DNA of 64,000 nucleotides from the NCBI RefSeq assembly GCF_010015445.1, contig NC_053116.1:35125285-35189284 (forward strand), read 5' to 3'. Source of the DNA: Perca fluviatilis. Taxonomy: Eukaryota; Chordata; Actinopteri; Perciformes; Percidae. The notes under the pieces are model-generated. The model searched no databases and was not told the DNA's origin. It saw only the letters and a program-made list of their open reading frames with translations. This document shows positions 49,494 to 62,306 of this stretch, one piece after another (position 1 is the first letter of the stretch; every line of letters begins with the position of its first letter). The position numbers and the translations under genes are program-made.

Positions 49494-49856
49494 TAGGGCT
49501 GCACAATATGAGGAAAATATGCGATAACGTTCAAAATCACAACAGCGATATTGCTTGAATTAAATAAACCGATATTAAAGTGTACTCAGTTCTGCATTTC
49601 TGCTGCTTTCAGTATTCTGCTTAAATACAACAAACTGTTGAATTTAAAACAAAAGGAAATCATTTCCAACTTTCTTGTATTGAACAAATTAAACACTGAA
49701 TTCAATATAGAAGGCACCAATAAAAAAAAGTGCAGTTTTCTGCTGATATTTTTGTTTCTACTAACAAAAATAAATATGAGTGTCTTTCGCGATGTGTTTA
49801 TTGCGCCAGTTGATATTGCGATGATTAAAAAAAAAATGATATATTGTGCAGCCCTA
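49494..49856. mobile_element. hAT-type MITE with perfect 8-bp target duplication
   Basis: TAGGGCTGCACAATAT left, ATATTGTGCAGCCCTA right (16-bp perfect inverted ends); ATGACCAT at 49486-49493 and 49857-49864. 363 bp. Confidence 0.85.
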
Positions 49857-50396
49857 ATGACCATGTATCTAATCTTCTATATTTTGCTCGTGCTTCTTTT
49901 TCTGTAATTTTCCATATGTATGAACTTACTGTACTGTACATGTAGGTGTATATATATATATATATATATTTGTTTTTCTTCTCCTTTGACCATGTTTTTG
50001 ACATAGATAAAAAAATAAATAATCAGATTGTTGGTTGTGGTCTTGTTTTGGGTTGACAATAAGAATCACGTAGAATCAGTCTGAGGTTCACTTGTAGATC
50101 AGCTCCAGATTCGCCCATCTGTGAACACACCGGTGTGTAACAGCCCAGGGCTTAACGCCCTGTTAGCTGAGAGGTGGCCCCGGCTCTGTAATACGATTGG
50201 TCGAAGTGGAGTGGGAAAACAGAAGTGTTATGGTACACCTTGTCCTGCTTTATTTTAATAGTGAGAATGTTTTAGGGGAATGTAAAGAAACAAAGATATG
50301 TAACACTGCCGGAGTGGTGAAAGCCATACCTGCTGTTTTGACTTTTGTCTGCCTGCAAAGAAGAATACTGTAAAAGGTTGTTGTAATTTTCTTCAA

Positions 50397-50584
50397 GATC
50401 ATTTTTTGGGGCTTTTTTCCCCCCTTTAATTTCAGAGTGACAGTGGATAGACAGGAAAGGTGGGAGATAGATGGGGGATGACACGCAGCACAGGGCCGCA
50501 GGTTGGATTCCAACCCGGGCCGCTGCAAAGGCCTCAGCCTACAATGGGGCGCACGCTCTCACTGGGTGAGCTAGAGGCCGCCCC
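50397..50584 (-). mobile_element. tRNA-derived SINE
   Basis: GATCATTTTTTGGGGC to the minus-strand head CTAGCTCACCCAGTGAGAGC; TTTTCTTC flanks both sides. Confidence 0.6.
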
Positions 50585-50757
50585 GTTTTCTTCGCTTTCA
50601 GACTGATCTCAGAAAGTGGCGTATGTATGACACGCCAATTCGTACGCCATTTTAGCGTGTTACCAAGACACATAATCCCTTTTTAGCGTGTTTACCAACA
50701 CAGTTAGGCCGCCATTGACCTACGTTACGTGTGAATTTTTGCCGTAGCGAATAGTTT

Positions 50758-50957
50758 AACCCTTGTGTTGTCTTCCCATCAACCTCTCAACGTTTTTGAC
50801 ACCTTTTTTTCACAGTTTGTTTTTGCTCTTTCCTATGTTTTAAATTTTTAAATTTTTCTTCTACACATTTTGACCACTTATTTTTACGTCCCATATTTTC
50901 TGATATAAAATTTTTTTTTAAACGGGTCAGTTTGACCCAGGGTCAACACGAGGGATA
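50758..50957. mobile_element. small MITE with AACCCTTGTGTTG end
   Basis: TAACCCTTGTGTTGTCTTC left; GGGTCAACACGAGGGATA right, imperfect inverted ends of the kind CCCTCGTGTTG. Inserted in an older repeat (50600-51480). Confidence 0.45.
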
Positions 50958-51496
50958 AAGGGACGTAAGTCCGCGGATGGAGGTAGGCTGGGGTGGTGAT
51001 TTTTGATTTGATTTGATTTATTTAATTGTAACAAGAATGCCTTACACATGATAAAAGGACATCAAATACAATCGAGGATAAAAACACAATAAAGTCCAAG
51101 ACTTATTTCCATTGTGGTCCTCAACACACAACATCAAGACAAGACAAGATACTCAATGACATAACATAAAAACATTTTTCTTAAATAAATAAAAATAGTA
51201 ACTTGCCTTACTTTAATCTATTCCGCAACCTTCTCTAATAACCAGACCTTGATGCTCTTTTTAAAAGAGTTCAGGCTGGAAATGATTTTCAAGGAGGGGT
51301 AAAAAACAGGACTTTCACCCAGAAGAGCCGGGATTGTGTCCCGCGTGTGGTGATTTTCAGCTGTTTTTTTTTTTAAGCCTTCCCCAATGTTTCTTTCCTA
51401 AACCTAACCGCTTATTGTTTTCCTAAGCGTGCAACGTTAGTTCCCAATGTTCTTTTCCTAAACCTAACTTTTTTTTTTTGCGATAACACGCAACGT

Positions 51497-51797
51497 GGCG
51501 TGTAAATGTAAATGGACTGTTTTTATATAGCGCTTTTCTAGTCTCGTCTTAACGACTACTCAAATTCACCATTCACACACATTCATACACTGTGGCCGAG
51601 GCTGCCGTACAAGGTGCCACCTGCTCATCAGATAAACATTCACGCACATTTACACTCCGATGGCGCAGCATCGGGGGCAACTCGGGGTTCAGTGTCTTGC
51701 CCAAGGACACTTCGGCATGGAACTGCAGGCCTAGGGATTGAACCACCAACCTTCCGATTGGCAGGCGACCTCTGTACCACTTAGCCACAGCCGCCCC
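51497..51797 (-). mobile_element. second tRNA-derived SINE family
   Basis: Minus strand: GTGGCTAAGTGGTACAGAGG (A box), GGTTCAATCCCTAG (B box), then GTCCTTGGGCAAGACACTGA, and a tail with AAAAGCGCTATATAAAAACA. Unlike the other SINEs here. Confidence 0.7.
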
Positions 51798-51983
51798 GGA
51801 TGTATGTTTACATCCGCTGTATACAGCGTAAACATACACGTGGATCGCTCAAAATGCGTACAGATAACACACCATTTGGCTTTAGGAAAGGGGGCGTGTA
51901 TGTTTACGCAAAATCATGATGCCATGTTGTCTCTTTACTGTACAGTTACCTGTTTCTTTTTAGCTTGTAAAATCAAGTATATG

Positions 51984-52023
<40 letters not shown>

Positions 52024-52219
52024 ATGATTGTGTGCGTGCGTGTGCATATGATCAACACTGACACATCTGAGTCTCTTTCTGCGTTCCCTCTCTCCTCCTC
52101 ATGCAGCCTCTCTTCACGGGACAAGAGACATTGCGTGCATCCCAATATCATCATGTGTCATACAATATTCCTCTTCCTGACACATTCTCTCCATCTCATC
52201 TGTCACTCTACTCTAACTC

Positions 52220-52480
52220 CTGTTTTTTTTTTTTTTTTTTCCTCCCCTCATGTAGCTGCTGGGGAAAAATCTGGCTGTCTTTCTCTAACGCTGCTCATTG
52301 GCTCCATTCCTGTCATCCTCTTGCCACCTTTTTTTTTCCGTGCTGTCTCCATCTGCATCTCCTTTTCCCTTCCATCTCCCTGTCTCCCTTTCTCACCCTC
52401 TCCCTAATTCCTTGTCTTCCTTCGTCTCCTCCCTTCTCCCTTTCTCTCCTCCTCCCTCTGTCTCCCTAATGTTATATTAA
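52220..52480. other. polypyrimidine tract
   Basis: About 240 bp almost purely C/T, opposite in strand bias to a purine-rich tract at 52530-52690. No gene. Confidence 0.7.
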
Positions 52481-53226
52481 TAATGGAGAGGGTGCATGTT
52501 CAGCCAGACTTCATGAATTAACAATCAGATGGGAAGGAGTACGGAGGAAAGGAGTAGGGCAAAAAGAGAGTGACATGGACGGATGAGAGGTGGAGAGGGT
52601 AAGGCGAGGATGGACGCAGGGGTGAGGAGAAAAATTTGGTGGAAGAGGAAAAATGGCAAGTGAAGGAGGGGAGCTCTGATCGCCTCTCCGCTGTTTGCTT
52701 CTGGTCTGCTTACGCATCACTTCAGCCTTCACTCTGGGCTTGAGGGGAAGTCAGAAGGTCACACACACGACCAGCTGTGTGTGTGTGTGTGTGTGTGTGC
52801 GTGCGTGCGTGTGTGTTTACGTCTCCGTGTGTGTTTATATCAAAATGACAGTTTGGGATGTTAATGTTATATCGGGCTTGCAGTCTAGGAGCTGAGTGCC
52901 CTTGAACTGATAAGAGCTCTGCAGCCTTCAGCCTTAGACCTATTAGACATCAACCAAGCGCTCCTAAACACTCTAAATGGCTGATGCATGGACAATAGAT
53001 TTAGGAAAGCGTGTGTGTGTGTGGGTGTGTGTGCTCTTACTGTAGAGGCATGGAGCAGAAAGAGCAGTTTACATAATTCATATTCCATGTGAACAGGGAG
53101 ATAGATCGATGGATGGGTCAGCAGATAAAGCTATCAAACCATCAGTCAGAAGTCTATCAAGACAAAAATGCACCTTTTTTTTTACCGGCGAACAAACATC
53201 TCCTTTTAGAGATTACATTGGAGAGC

Positions 53227-53950
53227 TTAAAGGGACAGTTCACCCCAAAATAAAAAAATAAATTAAAAAAATCCTCTTACCTGTAGTGCTATTTATCAGT
53301 CAAGAGTCTAGACTGGGCAAACTCTCAAAACTGTCTTGACTGTTTTGGTGTGAGTTGCCCAGTGTTGGACATATCAGCCGTAGAGACGTATCGGGCTTTC
53401 TCTCCAATATAATGGAACTCTGGTACTCATCTTGTGGTGTTCAAAGAGCTAAAAAGATATATTTGAAGAATTCAACAGCATGCCTGTACTCAAGATAATG
53501 ACCAGACCTGGTTGTAAGCAGTTTAATGTAGCTATTTTCTTTTTATCCTATCACCACGCAGAAGGAAGCGTACTCAACAAGACTAAGGCTGTCTCCCAAG
53601 TCTCTTATTTGATATTTCCTCGCTTGAACCGGATGTCGTTCTGGCCCCCCCTTCATGAAGGCTGTCTCAAAGCTCTTTATTCCTGCCCCAAGGAAGCGAC
53701 CACTGAGGATGGAGGAGGGATCTCCGAGGAGCTATGAGCGAGGATACACAAGAGCAGCCTTCACGGAAGCTGTGCAGCTGAATGCGGTCGCTAACTCCGC
53801 CCATAAGGCTGACAAATTCACGTGACGCTTCAGAGGAAAGCACATTTCATCCCTCTAAAAACACATTTCCTCGACTCCTCTCTTCTCCCATGATTTCCTT
53901 GCATCTCTCCCATGCTTCCTCGGTGACAGACTAGGATGCGAGGTAGGGAA
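53227..53950. mobile_element. TTAA-type repeat end and further teleost repeat
   Basis: TTAA then AGGGACAGTTCACCCC at 53231, a familiar type of DNA-transposon end. Its partner end is not found, and 53560-53950 reads as another repeat. No coding exon seen. Confidence 0.35.
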
Positions 53951-54779
53951 GCAAGTGAAGGAAACGTAGATGCAATTTAAGCTTGATGGTGTTTAAAGCC
54001 CCCACTGTCGAATTCAAGGCAGCGCTGCGACCTTCGACTTCAAGGCACCTAACCCTAACCCTTGCCTAATCCTAGTGCCTTCCATGCAGCGCTGCCTGGA
54101 AGATGACGTTGGGGGCCTAAAACACCAAACGCCACAATTTAAGGACATGGGACGTACCCTACGAAGCCACAGCCACGCAAGTGGCTCCATGAGGCTGTAC
54201 TTAGGACAGCAGTGCTTAGAGCTAAATGCTTCAACATCAGCATGCTAATATACTGATGTGAAGATGAAGGATGTTGTTTTAAAAAGCCTTCTTCAAACCA
54301 ACAATCATAGACAGACTCATGCACTGATATTATATAGGCCACACTTTTGTCACACATCTGATGATGATTAGGTAATCATGTATCACCGTTGGGGTAAGAA
54401 AAACCATCAATCATTATTACAAACTATGTTTCACATAATATAGAGAGATCTCGATTTCATATAGATTGTTAAAATGTTTAAAAAATACTGTCATGGCAGG
54501 GCTGTAGTCAAGTCTACCTTTGTTAAGTCCAAGACAAGTCCAAGAGGTTCAAGTCCAAGTCAAGAACGAGTCCAAATGAGAGACAGTCAGTACCCAGACA
54601 GAAAAAAAAGAATCCTCTACAAGACCACTTACTTATCTGTTCATAATTTATGTGATATGAGAGACAGTATATCTTCTATTTTAAGATGAAAGTTTTGCTT
54701 TATTATTTGTAATAATCAAAAAGCAAGTGCAGAGTAACACACTATAGGATCAAATTAGGCCATATTATTTACTTAAAAT

Positions 54780-55786
54780 TAGGGCTGTCAAACGATAATT
54801 TTTTTTAATCGCAATTAATCATCAAATTTCTATAGTTAATCGCAATTAATCGCATGATTTATCACATGAATAACATTTTATTAGTTTTTAAGTACATTTT
54901 AACAATGGAAAGCAATTCTTACCAGTGTATCTTGATTGGGAATCAAATGAATGCAAAGAAAGTTACTTTACGAACTTGACTTTAAGATATGTAATTGTTT
55001 ATTATTTATTTACTCTAAACAAAAGGAAAATGTGTGAACCAGTCATTATTGCACAATTCCTCCAAGTACCTAACCTAACTGAAATGTAACACTTACACTT
55101 TGCTTATATAGTACAAACAAAATGGTCCAAAACCAGATGCCACAGCAGGACATTTGTAACCTTTACATTTTTCTAATAAGGAATGTAACAATTCTCCTGG
55201 ACAGAAAAGGGGGTGGACAATGTCCCAAATGACAAAAACAGTCAAAAAAACAATACAAACAACGCAGTCCTAAAACCATATGCCTAGGCAATATAGTGTG
55301 CAGTAACTCCTAAATAATTTGGATTACTCACTGACCTCCAGTGATCACCGGTTAATTATTATTTATTTGCAGCAGTTCCAGTGTGGCTGCTTTCTCCGTG
55401 GAGTACAGGCTGTGTATGCGTGAAACTACTGTCCCCCCCTCGACAACTTTTAAAAAGTAAACTTTCCATTCAGAATCTTACTGGCATCCATTTCGGCGTC
55501 TCGCGCTCGCCATCCACTCAAAACGTAACGTCAGCCTACTATTCTTTGGCCGGCTCGCGAGCCCAAACGAGTGTGCGCTGCGTGCCTGTTGTTTTGTTTC
55601 CGGTCTGGCTAGATCCGGTGTGGTGTTGTAGTTTTTCTAACGTTACTAGTTGTTGCAACAGCATGTGAAAAAAACTACAAAGGTTGCTAGGCCAAAAAGA
55701 TTGTTAATCTCGTGATTAAAAAAATTTACACTGTTAAAATGGGTTTGTATTAACGCCGTTAATAACGCGTTTAACTGACAGCACTA
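54780..55786. mobile_element. hAT-type element 1 of an adjacent pair
   Basis: TAGGGCTGTCAAACG left and CTGACAGCACTA right; CTTAAAAT target copies at 54772-54779 and 55787-55794. 1007 bp. The 95-codon frame inside has no recognised domain. Confidence 0.75.
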
Positions 55787-55794
55787 CTTAAAAT

Positions 55795-56623
55795 TAGGGC
55801 TGTCAAAATTAACGCGTTAATTTTTGCGTTAATTTTTAAATATTTAACTCGTTAAAAAAAATTAACGAAATTAACGCAGCTGTGTTTGTTTACTTCATGT
55901 GGTGGCTGAGAAACGTAATACGTCTACATAACAGCAGGCGGCGCTAATCTGTATTGTTGCCCAAGTAAGGAAAACCGGCAGCTGATTGGACGAACGCGTC
56001 ACATGGGTTTGTTTTCTCCGGAAATTCAAAGCCAGACTGTCATGGCGGCCGTTCAGAATAATGCATCTCATATTGTACTAAAATAGTTCACTGAAACATG
56101 TTTCTGAAAACATTTTAAGCGAGAAATAGGCCGTGCAGTTGCTGAATCTGTCTTCATTTCAGCTCAACAAAGGTCAGTTTAGAAGATTTTCGTCAGATTT
56201 TGAGAGACTAGTCACCTCATTCCGCTCGCCATTTCTGGGTGAGTCCCGACTGCCGACTGAACTCTCGGCTCGTTGGAGACGAACTGCGCCTCGCCTGTAA
56301 AGTAGAAAGCAGGCGACAGCAGCCCGGGGCGGTGACAAAAATCTGCTCTCAAGTCGGACAGTTTCTAGCCGTTTCCAGCAGCCTTCAGCAGGACTAAGCC
56401 AAATTGTTGCTGCTGTTGTTCTGAAAGATATTAAACATTCTGAACTTAGCAGAACCTTTCCTTGTTTGTTTTTTTCTTCATATTTGCAAAGTTAAGTGTT
56501 TTAGCATTTAAATATCCATTATTCCAAGCTTCAGTCTCAATTTAAAAAAGCAATTAATCGCGATTAATTACAGCAAATTGTGCAATTAATTAGTTAATTT
56601 TTTTTAATCGATTGACAGCCCTA
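55795..56623. mobile_element. hAT-type element 2 of an adjacent pair
   Basis: TAGGGCTGTCAAAATTAACG left and TTGACAGCCCTA right; CTTAAAAT at 55787-55794 (shared) and 56624-56631. 829 bp; interior differs from element 1 beyond the ends. Confidence 0.75.
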
Positions 56624-57084
56624 CTTAAAATATTAAATGGAAATGTTCCCATTCTTGAACTACTTGTCCTGAAGAATTCATAGTATAAAGTGCTCGCTGA
56701 CATTTTGCCAAAATGAAAATAATGGATACATGATGATTGAGGTAGCCTACTGTATATGATGCAGCCAGGTGTATACCAGGCGACCAATTTCGATGCCTGT
56801 TCTAGATGGATTTTGAATTAAACTAATACCTGTTTTCTGAAGGAGCACGCTTCCTCAATGGTTTTGTTTTGAAGGAGGAAGTTACTTTAGAACAAAAGCA
56901 TATAGTGCTGGACGCGGTCGAGACCAACCAGAATATTTGGCGAGTCCAATGGCCGAGTCTGAGACAAGTCTGAGTCCAAATACCAACGAGTCCAAGACAA
57001 GTCCAAGACAAGAAAGTACTACAGCCCTGTGTCGCGGCATAACCAACCCTGGGGAAACTTGATTCCTCTTGTTATGTCTAGGAT

Positions 57085-57440
57085 AGTCTCGCTTTGCCAG
57101 ACCTTCCTCCAACACGCTGCGGAGGAGGGTCTGGCTAGTCCACACAACATTCCGGGATGGGAGAAAAACGTGCTCTGGTTTATTGCCATTTCTTAATACA
57201 TATCATGGCTAGTGCCCGTCAAAAAGCATGGACTTGTTTTGTGGGTGTATTTATTATTTTGTTGAGAAGATTCGATAATAGTGTTAGATTTAGCGATCTG
57301 AGGAGCAGTTAACCATAGTCCTCAGAAATTGGGCGCAAGGAAACGGACATCGGCTAAAAGACATGCATCCGGCGGAATTTCCTGCGCCACCGGAGCAATC
57401 CCAGAAGTGGAACGTCGTGGATATAGACTACATCTAGGAT
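57085..57440. mobile_element. DNA transposon fragment
   Basis: GATAGTCTCGCTTTGCCAGACC terminus like those at 17.09 and 61.97 kb, followed by the segment shared with 45.03-45.2 kb. Confidence 0.45.
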
Positions 57441-58574
57441 TATACCAGAGTTTGGTTTTACTGGTGCATTTGAAATCTGGAAAACTAAGCGCTTAGCCGC
57501 CCGACTGAAAGTAAGGTTCAGAGGCCTACCTGGCGTCCGTCGGCGCAACGTCAAACAGCGTTGACGCTCAGTTGGCAGTTAATTTGTTTGACGTTCAAAA
57601 TGCGAATATAACCTTAACTCAAACTCCGTGGGGAAACGTCACAACAAGTCAGAAAACACCATCCTCTTGAGCAGTCTCCCACTGAGCTGTTCCACCGCAA
57701 CATGTATTCTCTTGAATCCGCTTCATTTCCACTTTTGCAGACTCCATGACACAGGTAAGCCACACCCACCCCAGCCTGGTGGCCAATAGAAACCAACATG
57801 TGGATTATGATGTGACAATACATAGATATTGGAAAAAAAACTGTAATAGAGGTATAGCAAAAGTTAAACATAAACTCTACTGTAAATGAACATCATAAAC
57901 AACTTTGTCTAAACATCCAATAAGCAGACTTCAGTGGTGTATGTAAAAGCATTTCACTTATATGTGTGTGAGGTTTTCAGTACAGTATGTGAATGAGTTT
58001 GGTTTCCCAAGTGTGTGTGAGAGGAAAAGTGCATGGTAATTCTGAATAATGTCCCTAACGGCCCCTCATACTAGAGTGTCCTGTAACCACACCCAGCAGT
58101 GATGTCACAGTGCATTGACAGACTCTGAAGTACACTGCTACGCCACTGCAGCAAGGTGACAAAAAACAAGAATCTCAGCTGCTATTGAGTAACTCTTTAA
58201 CATTGAATGCTGTTGTAAAGAACTGAAAGAACATGCTTGCAGTCAGTGGTGGAATGTAACTAAGTACATTTACTCAAATACTGTACTTAATAGGGGTGTC
58301 ATAATTCTCCAAATCCTCGATTCGATTACATTTTCGATTCAAAGGTCACGGTTCGATTCGATTCTCTTTTGTAACTGCAGTCTTTTTCACAGAAGATGAC
58401 ATTCAAGTTCACAACAAAACAAACGAAAAACTATAAAACAGCCATGTCCATAGTCTTCTCCGAACAATTAAGAGTCTTAACAAACTATTTCCGAACAGTT
58501 GAACATATACCACACAGATTAACTGCCATGTTAGTCGTGCTGCCAGTGGAAGAATATGGTACACGCCAGAGATG

Positions 58575-58680
58575 GGCAAGGCAAGGCAAGGCAAGGCAGC
58601 TTTATTTGTATAGCACATTTCAGCAACAAGGCAATTCAAAGTGCTTTACATAAAACATTAAAAAACAGAACAATTTCAAT
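58575..58680. mobile_element. retrotransposon 3' tail fragment
   Basis: AAGGCAAGGCAAGGCAGC followed by TTTATTTGTATAGCACATTT and AATTCAAAGTGCTTTACATA, a common fish LINE/SINE tail in antisense. Confidence 0.4.
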
Positions 58681-59309
58681 GCATTAAAAGACAAAAAATT
58701 AAATGTAGAAAACAATTAAAAACAATTAATGGGGACTCAAGTCTGACACTCGGACTAGAGTCGCACTTAAGTCGCACAAACATCTGACTTCAGACTTGAC
58801 TTGCGACTCGACCCAAAAGACTTCAGACTTGACTTGGACTCGATCTTCGAGACTCGTCAACAACCTGTTTTCATGCAATTATTGCTTTTTACATCTAAAT
58901 TTATTCATGTATTTCTATTTTCTTTTATTGGTGCATAAAAGTTGGGGAAACATGTGGCGAGCTCCATGTCCTCTGCCCTTTGCCATAATTTGCAACATAA
59001 AGGCCGTTTTGCAGGCGCCGCATCCAAGCTTGTGTCAAAATGACGTAGATCTCGCTGGCATGCACCACTCTATTTTTTTTTCAGCGCCGTGCAACAAAGC
59101 CAAAATAGGAATCCTGAACGAGCTCGAGGATAACCGGATGCCAGGACTCTTAGACTGCAGTTCTCTCTTGTAAACTTACATTACGGCAATGCTGCTGCCA
59201 GTTCTGCCGTTGTTTACCTTTTTCTTCTTCTTCTAGTCCGTAGAAAGAGCAACGTCGGTAGCCTTTGCTAATTAGTGCCACCGCTGTTCAGGAGAAGACT
59301 GCAACTAGT

Positions 59310-59420
59310 GTCGGGTATAAATAGTAACGGCGAGCCCATGACGTCACATTTGCACGCGCTAGCTGGGCTGCGTCTAGTATATAAGAGCCTTTACGGTGCT
59401 CCCGTGACGTCACACTGGTG
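59310..59420 (+). promoter_or_regulatory. duplicated TATA-box plus CRE module
   Basis: TATAAATAG at 59316-59324, TGACGTCA at 59339-59346, TATATAAG at 59378-59385, and TGACGTCA at 59405-59412. The two TATA-CRE pairs are similar in their surroundings and repeat at about 63-66 bp. They lie 100-200 bp before the BED-finger ATG. Confidence 0.5.
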
Positions 59421-59513
59421 TTCCGACAGGTCGCCTGCGGCGAGTATACCCCACGTTTAACGCATGCGCTATGCCTTATGTGCACGCACTCACATATAAA
59501 AAATGCATTGAGG

Positions 59514-59692
59514 ATGGTAACACCAAGTCCTCCCGGAGTTGTGCCTTTTGTCATTAGTTTTGCTTTCAATAACTTGGTAAACAGTGGCAGTAAGCGAACA
59601 GCTACATGCAAGGTGTGTGGCAACAAGATAAATGATGCCGGATCGACAACGCCGAACTTCATCAGGCATCTCAAAACACACCTAAATAGGTC
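59514..59692 (+). CDS. BED-type zinc-finger exon, probably 5' part of a hAT-type transposase
   Basis: Open frame with CKVCGNKIN followed by a spacer and NFIRHLKTHL, i.e. the Cx2C...Hx3H spacing of a BED finger, the DNA-binding head of hAT transposases and of ZBED proteins. It ends before a candidate donor (aatag|gtcagt), suggesting it is a first coding exon; I see no following transposase exon in the next 4 kb. The start at 59514 is the nearest ATG in frame; an upstream extension is possible. It is preceded by a duplicated TATA/CRE module. It could instead be a domesticated host exon. Confidence 0.45.
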
Positions 59693-59934
59693 AGTCACTT
59701 ACTAATGTGAAAGAGACGTTACATTTAGCATATATCGTCACAGGTAAGGCTATTAAATGAACAAGGTGTACCTGGTCCATCAAACACTGGGCCGTCTTGA
59801 CTGTCTTAATTCTGCACATATTTCTGTTACTGTAGTCCTATTTACTATTTCATTATTTCATCCATTGTGCGTTATTTGGACATTTCACATGTTTTCTTTT
59901 CTGTTAGCCTAATAGCTGGTTTGATTTGCATTGA

Positions 59935-60340
59935 GAGATGATTTTATGGAAAGTACCCCATGCCAATCTCTAGGTATGGTGAAGGCTATGTGATGATGTG
60001 GGGGGGGGGCTATTTTAATTCCAAAGGCCAAGGGAACTTTATCAGGAGGCATAGTATCCTGGATCCATGAAATAACTGGCCTTTAATAATAAAAATCTGC
60101 CTGCCTCTATGGGAATTTAACATAGGGGTGGACTCACTTTTGTTGCCAGTAGTTTAGACATTAATGGCTGTGTGTTGAGTTATTTTGAGGAGACAGCACA
60201 TTTACACTGTTATGCAAGCTGTACACTTAATACTTTACATTGTAGCAAAGTGTAATTTCTTCAGTGTTGTCCCATTAAAAGATATAATGAAATATTTACT
60301 AAAATGTGAGGGGTGTACTCACTTTTGTGAGATACTGTAT
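59935..60340 (+). mobile_element. Tc1-like transposon 3' remnant
   Basis: A coding trace (RYGEGYVMMWGGGYFNSKG) resembles the WG-F core of Tc1 transposases but has stops. Ends with GGGGTGTACTCACTTTTGTG then AGATACTGTATA, and runs into TA repeats. Confidence 0.5.
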
Positions 60341-60345
60341 ATATA

Positions 60346-60347
60346 CA

Positions 60348-60421
<74 letters not shown>
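60346..60421. repeat. (TA)n microsatellite
   Basis: About 38 TA units directly after the Tc1-like terminus. Confidence 0.95.
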
Positions 60422-60425
<4 letters not shown>

Positions 60426-60819
60426 TATGAATGGATGTTAATCAATACCAGTCAAAAGAAGAAAAGCTAAGTCCTGGATGATTTTAAGGTAAGCATGTGA
60501 AAGCAGTTTCAGTTTGTGTTAGCCTGGTTTAAAATGCCAGTTAAGAGTGTTTTAAACAGACGTAATGTCCCTTAACAGCACAACATTTATATAAGTTGGC
60601 CATTCTACTTCTACTCTCAAGATTCTACTTCTTTCCAGAGGAGGTGTTTGCAAGGAGAAGGAGGACATTGTTGTCTATATTTGTAGAAATAATAAAATAA
60701 ATTAGTGCCCATCCACAAAGAACGTATGATTTTCCGTTAATGTTCCTCTGGGAGATGGTGTAAAACAGGTAAAGATAAGAGGAGGGAAAGATAAAAATCA
60801 GCAACAAAGCTTTTCATCA

Positions 60820-60821
<2 letters not shown>

Positions 60822-60883
<62 letters not shown>

Positions 60884-60888
60884 GTGTG
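60822..60888. repeat. (GT)n microsatellite
   Basis: About 33 GT units in gene-free sequence. Confidence 0.95.
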
Positions 60889-61324
60889 CCTGCATGGACA
60901 GGCAAGTCTGTAGTCCATCTCCCTGCGTGTAGAGGATATCTATTAATAAGTTCATCTGATTCATCTTTAAATACATTTCTCCTCATTCTCCTCACACTGG
61001 CTCACTGCATAACAAGCTTTGACAGTAGTGAGTTGGGTAAAGCCATGCATATGGATGGGGTGGGGGGCTGGCATATGTCTGTGTGTGTGTATGTGTGTTG
61101 GCGGGGCCTGCAAGAAATGAACGTATTATTATTTGTTCTTCAGCACCAGGGAGTGCTAGCTTTCAGCACAGCAGACAGCGCCTCGGGCCTCTGCTTGTTT
61201 GGTCGTGCAGAGAAGAGAAGGAAGGGTCAGCTGCTTCTAAACACTTTGGCCAACACTGGGTTTATTCTCCCTGGTCTGCAGCAACGGAAGTACATTTCCA
61301 GGATAATTATTGCCTGACATCCTG

Positions 61325-61980
61325 CGCGTGGCTCACACGCCAGACATCCCTCACTTTCCGCTCTCTGTGTGCTGTCGTTCTCAAACTCCGTTCGCTTCGG
61401 GAAACAACAACAAACTTCGAGCTAGCAAGCTGCACGTTGAAAATGGCAAGTTTTGAAGAAAATTTGGATTGTGCAACAAGGCAGGCCTGTTCGGTTCTTT
61501 CGGGGGATGATTGTAAAGATTTACAAAGAATATGTTTACGGCATTTCCTCTCTAACTGGGACGTTTTGACCGATTGGTGGGATTTCTGGGGACAAAATAC
61601 ACCCGGTGATACAATGTTAGGAGCAGATTATGTTTAACCATGTATCCAGCTAATTAAAATAGCTCACGTAACTGTATTGTGTCAACAGTTAACTTTATTA
61701 TATTATTATATATTAACATTTAATATAGGATGTGTCGTTTTCTTTTGCGGGGTGCAAATATTCCACCAAAACAAATTCCTTCCAGAGACTATGTTGCAGA
61801 GACTATGTTGCAGAGCCACAGGCGCGTCCGGAGCTTAGCGCTGCCCAAGACGATTGCTATTGGTTTAAAGAAATGCAAACAACCCAGAGTGTTTTTTTTT
61901 CTCTTATGCTGGAATGTATGTGTGGTGTAGCCAGACCTTACTCCACAGTGCTGTGGAGATCTGGCAATGCGACACTAATT
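61325..61980 (+). mobile_element. DNA transposon fragment with short ORF, family shared with 17 kb
   Basis: Reverse complement matches 17085-17620. A 65-codon frame, 61443-61637 (MASFEENLDCATRQACSVLS...), is open here but shifted in the 17-kb copy. Ends GTGTAGCCAGACC, CTCCACAGTGCTGTGGAG, TGGCAATGCGA. Confidence 0.6.
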
Positions 61981-62306
61981 GCCCCAGACCCATGAGCTGT
62001 GGAGCAGACAATTACCTCCCAAAGTAGGGACCCAATCCTCCAGTGCTCTTGAGTATGCTTCACAGTGTCTCCGAAATTAACAACCGAATGCGCCAAATGT
62101 GAGTACATTTTGCCATTGGCAGATGAAACTGTCAATCTACCTGCCACGTTGGTGGGTAGCCAATGAGAATTGAGTGATTCATTAGTTGTTTTTTGGCACT
62201 GTTCTTTCACATTTCAACCAAGTCTTCCATTTCCTTGGATTTGAGCTAAAAAATGTGGCAGCACATTACTGGCAACCAACAAAAAGATGAGGATGACTCA
62301 AAGAAA

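Noticed and set aside
51988..52480. Frames of 60-139 codons, serine/proline/leucine-rich
   Set aside because: Produced by GT repeats and the polypyrimidine tract.
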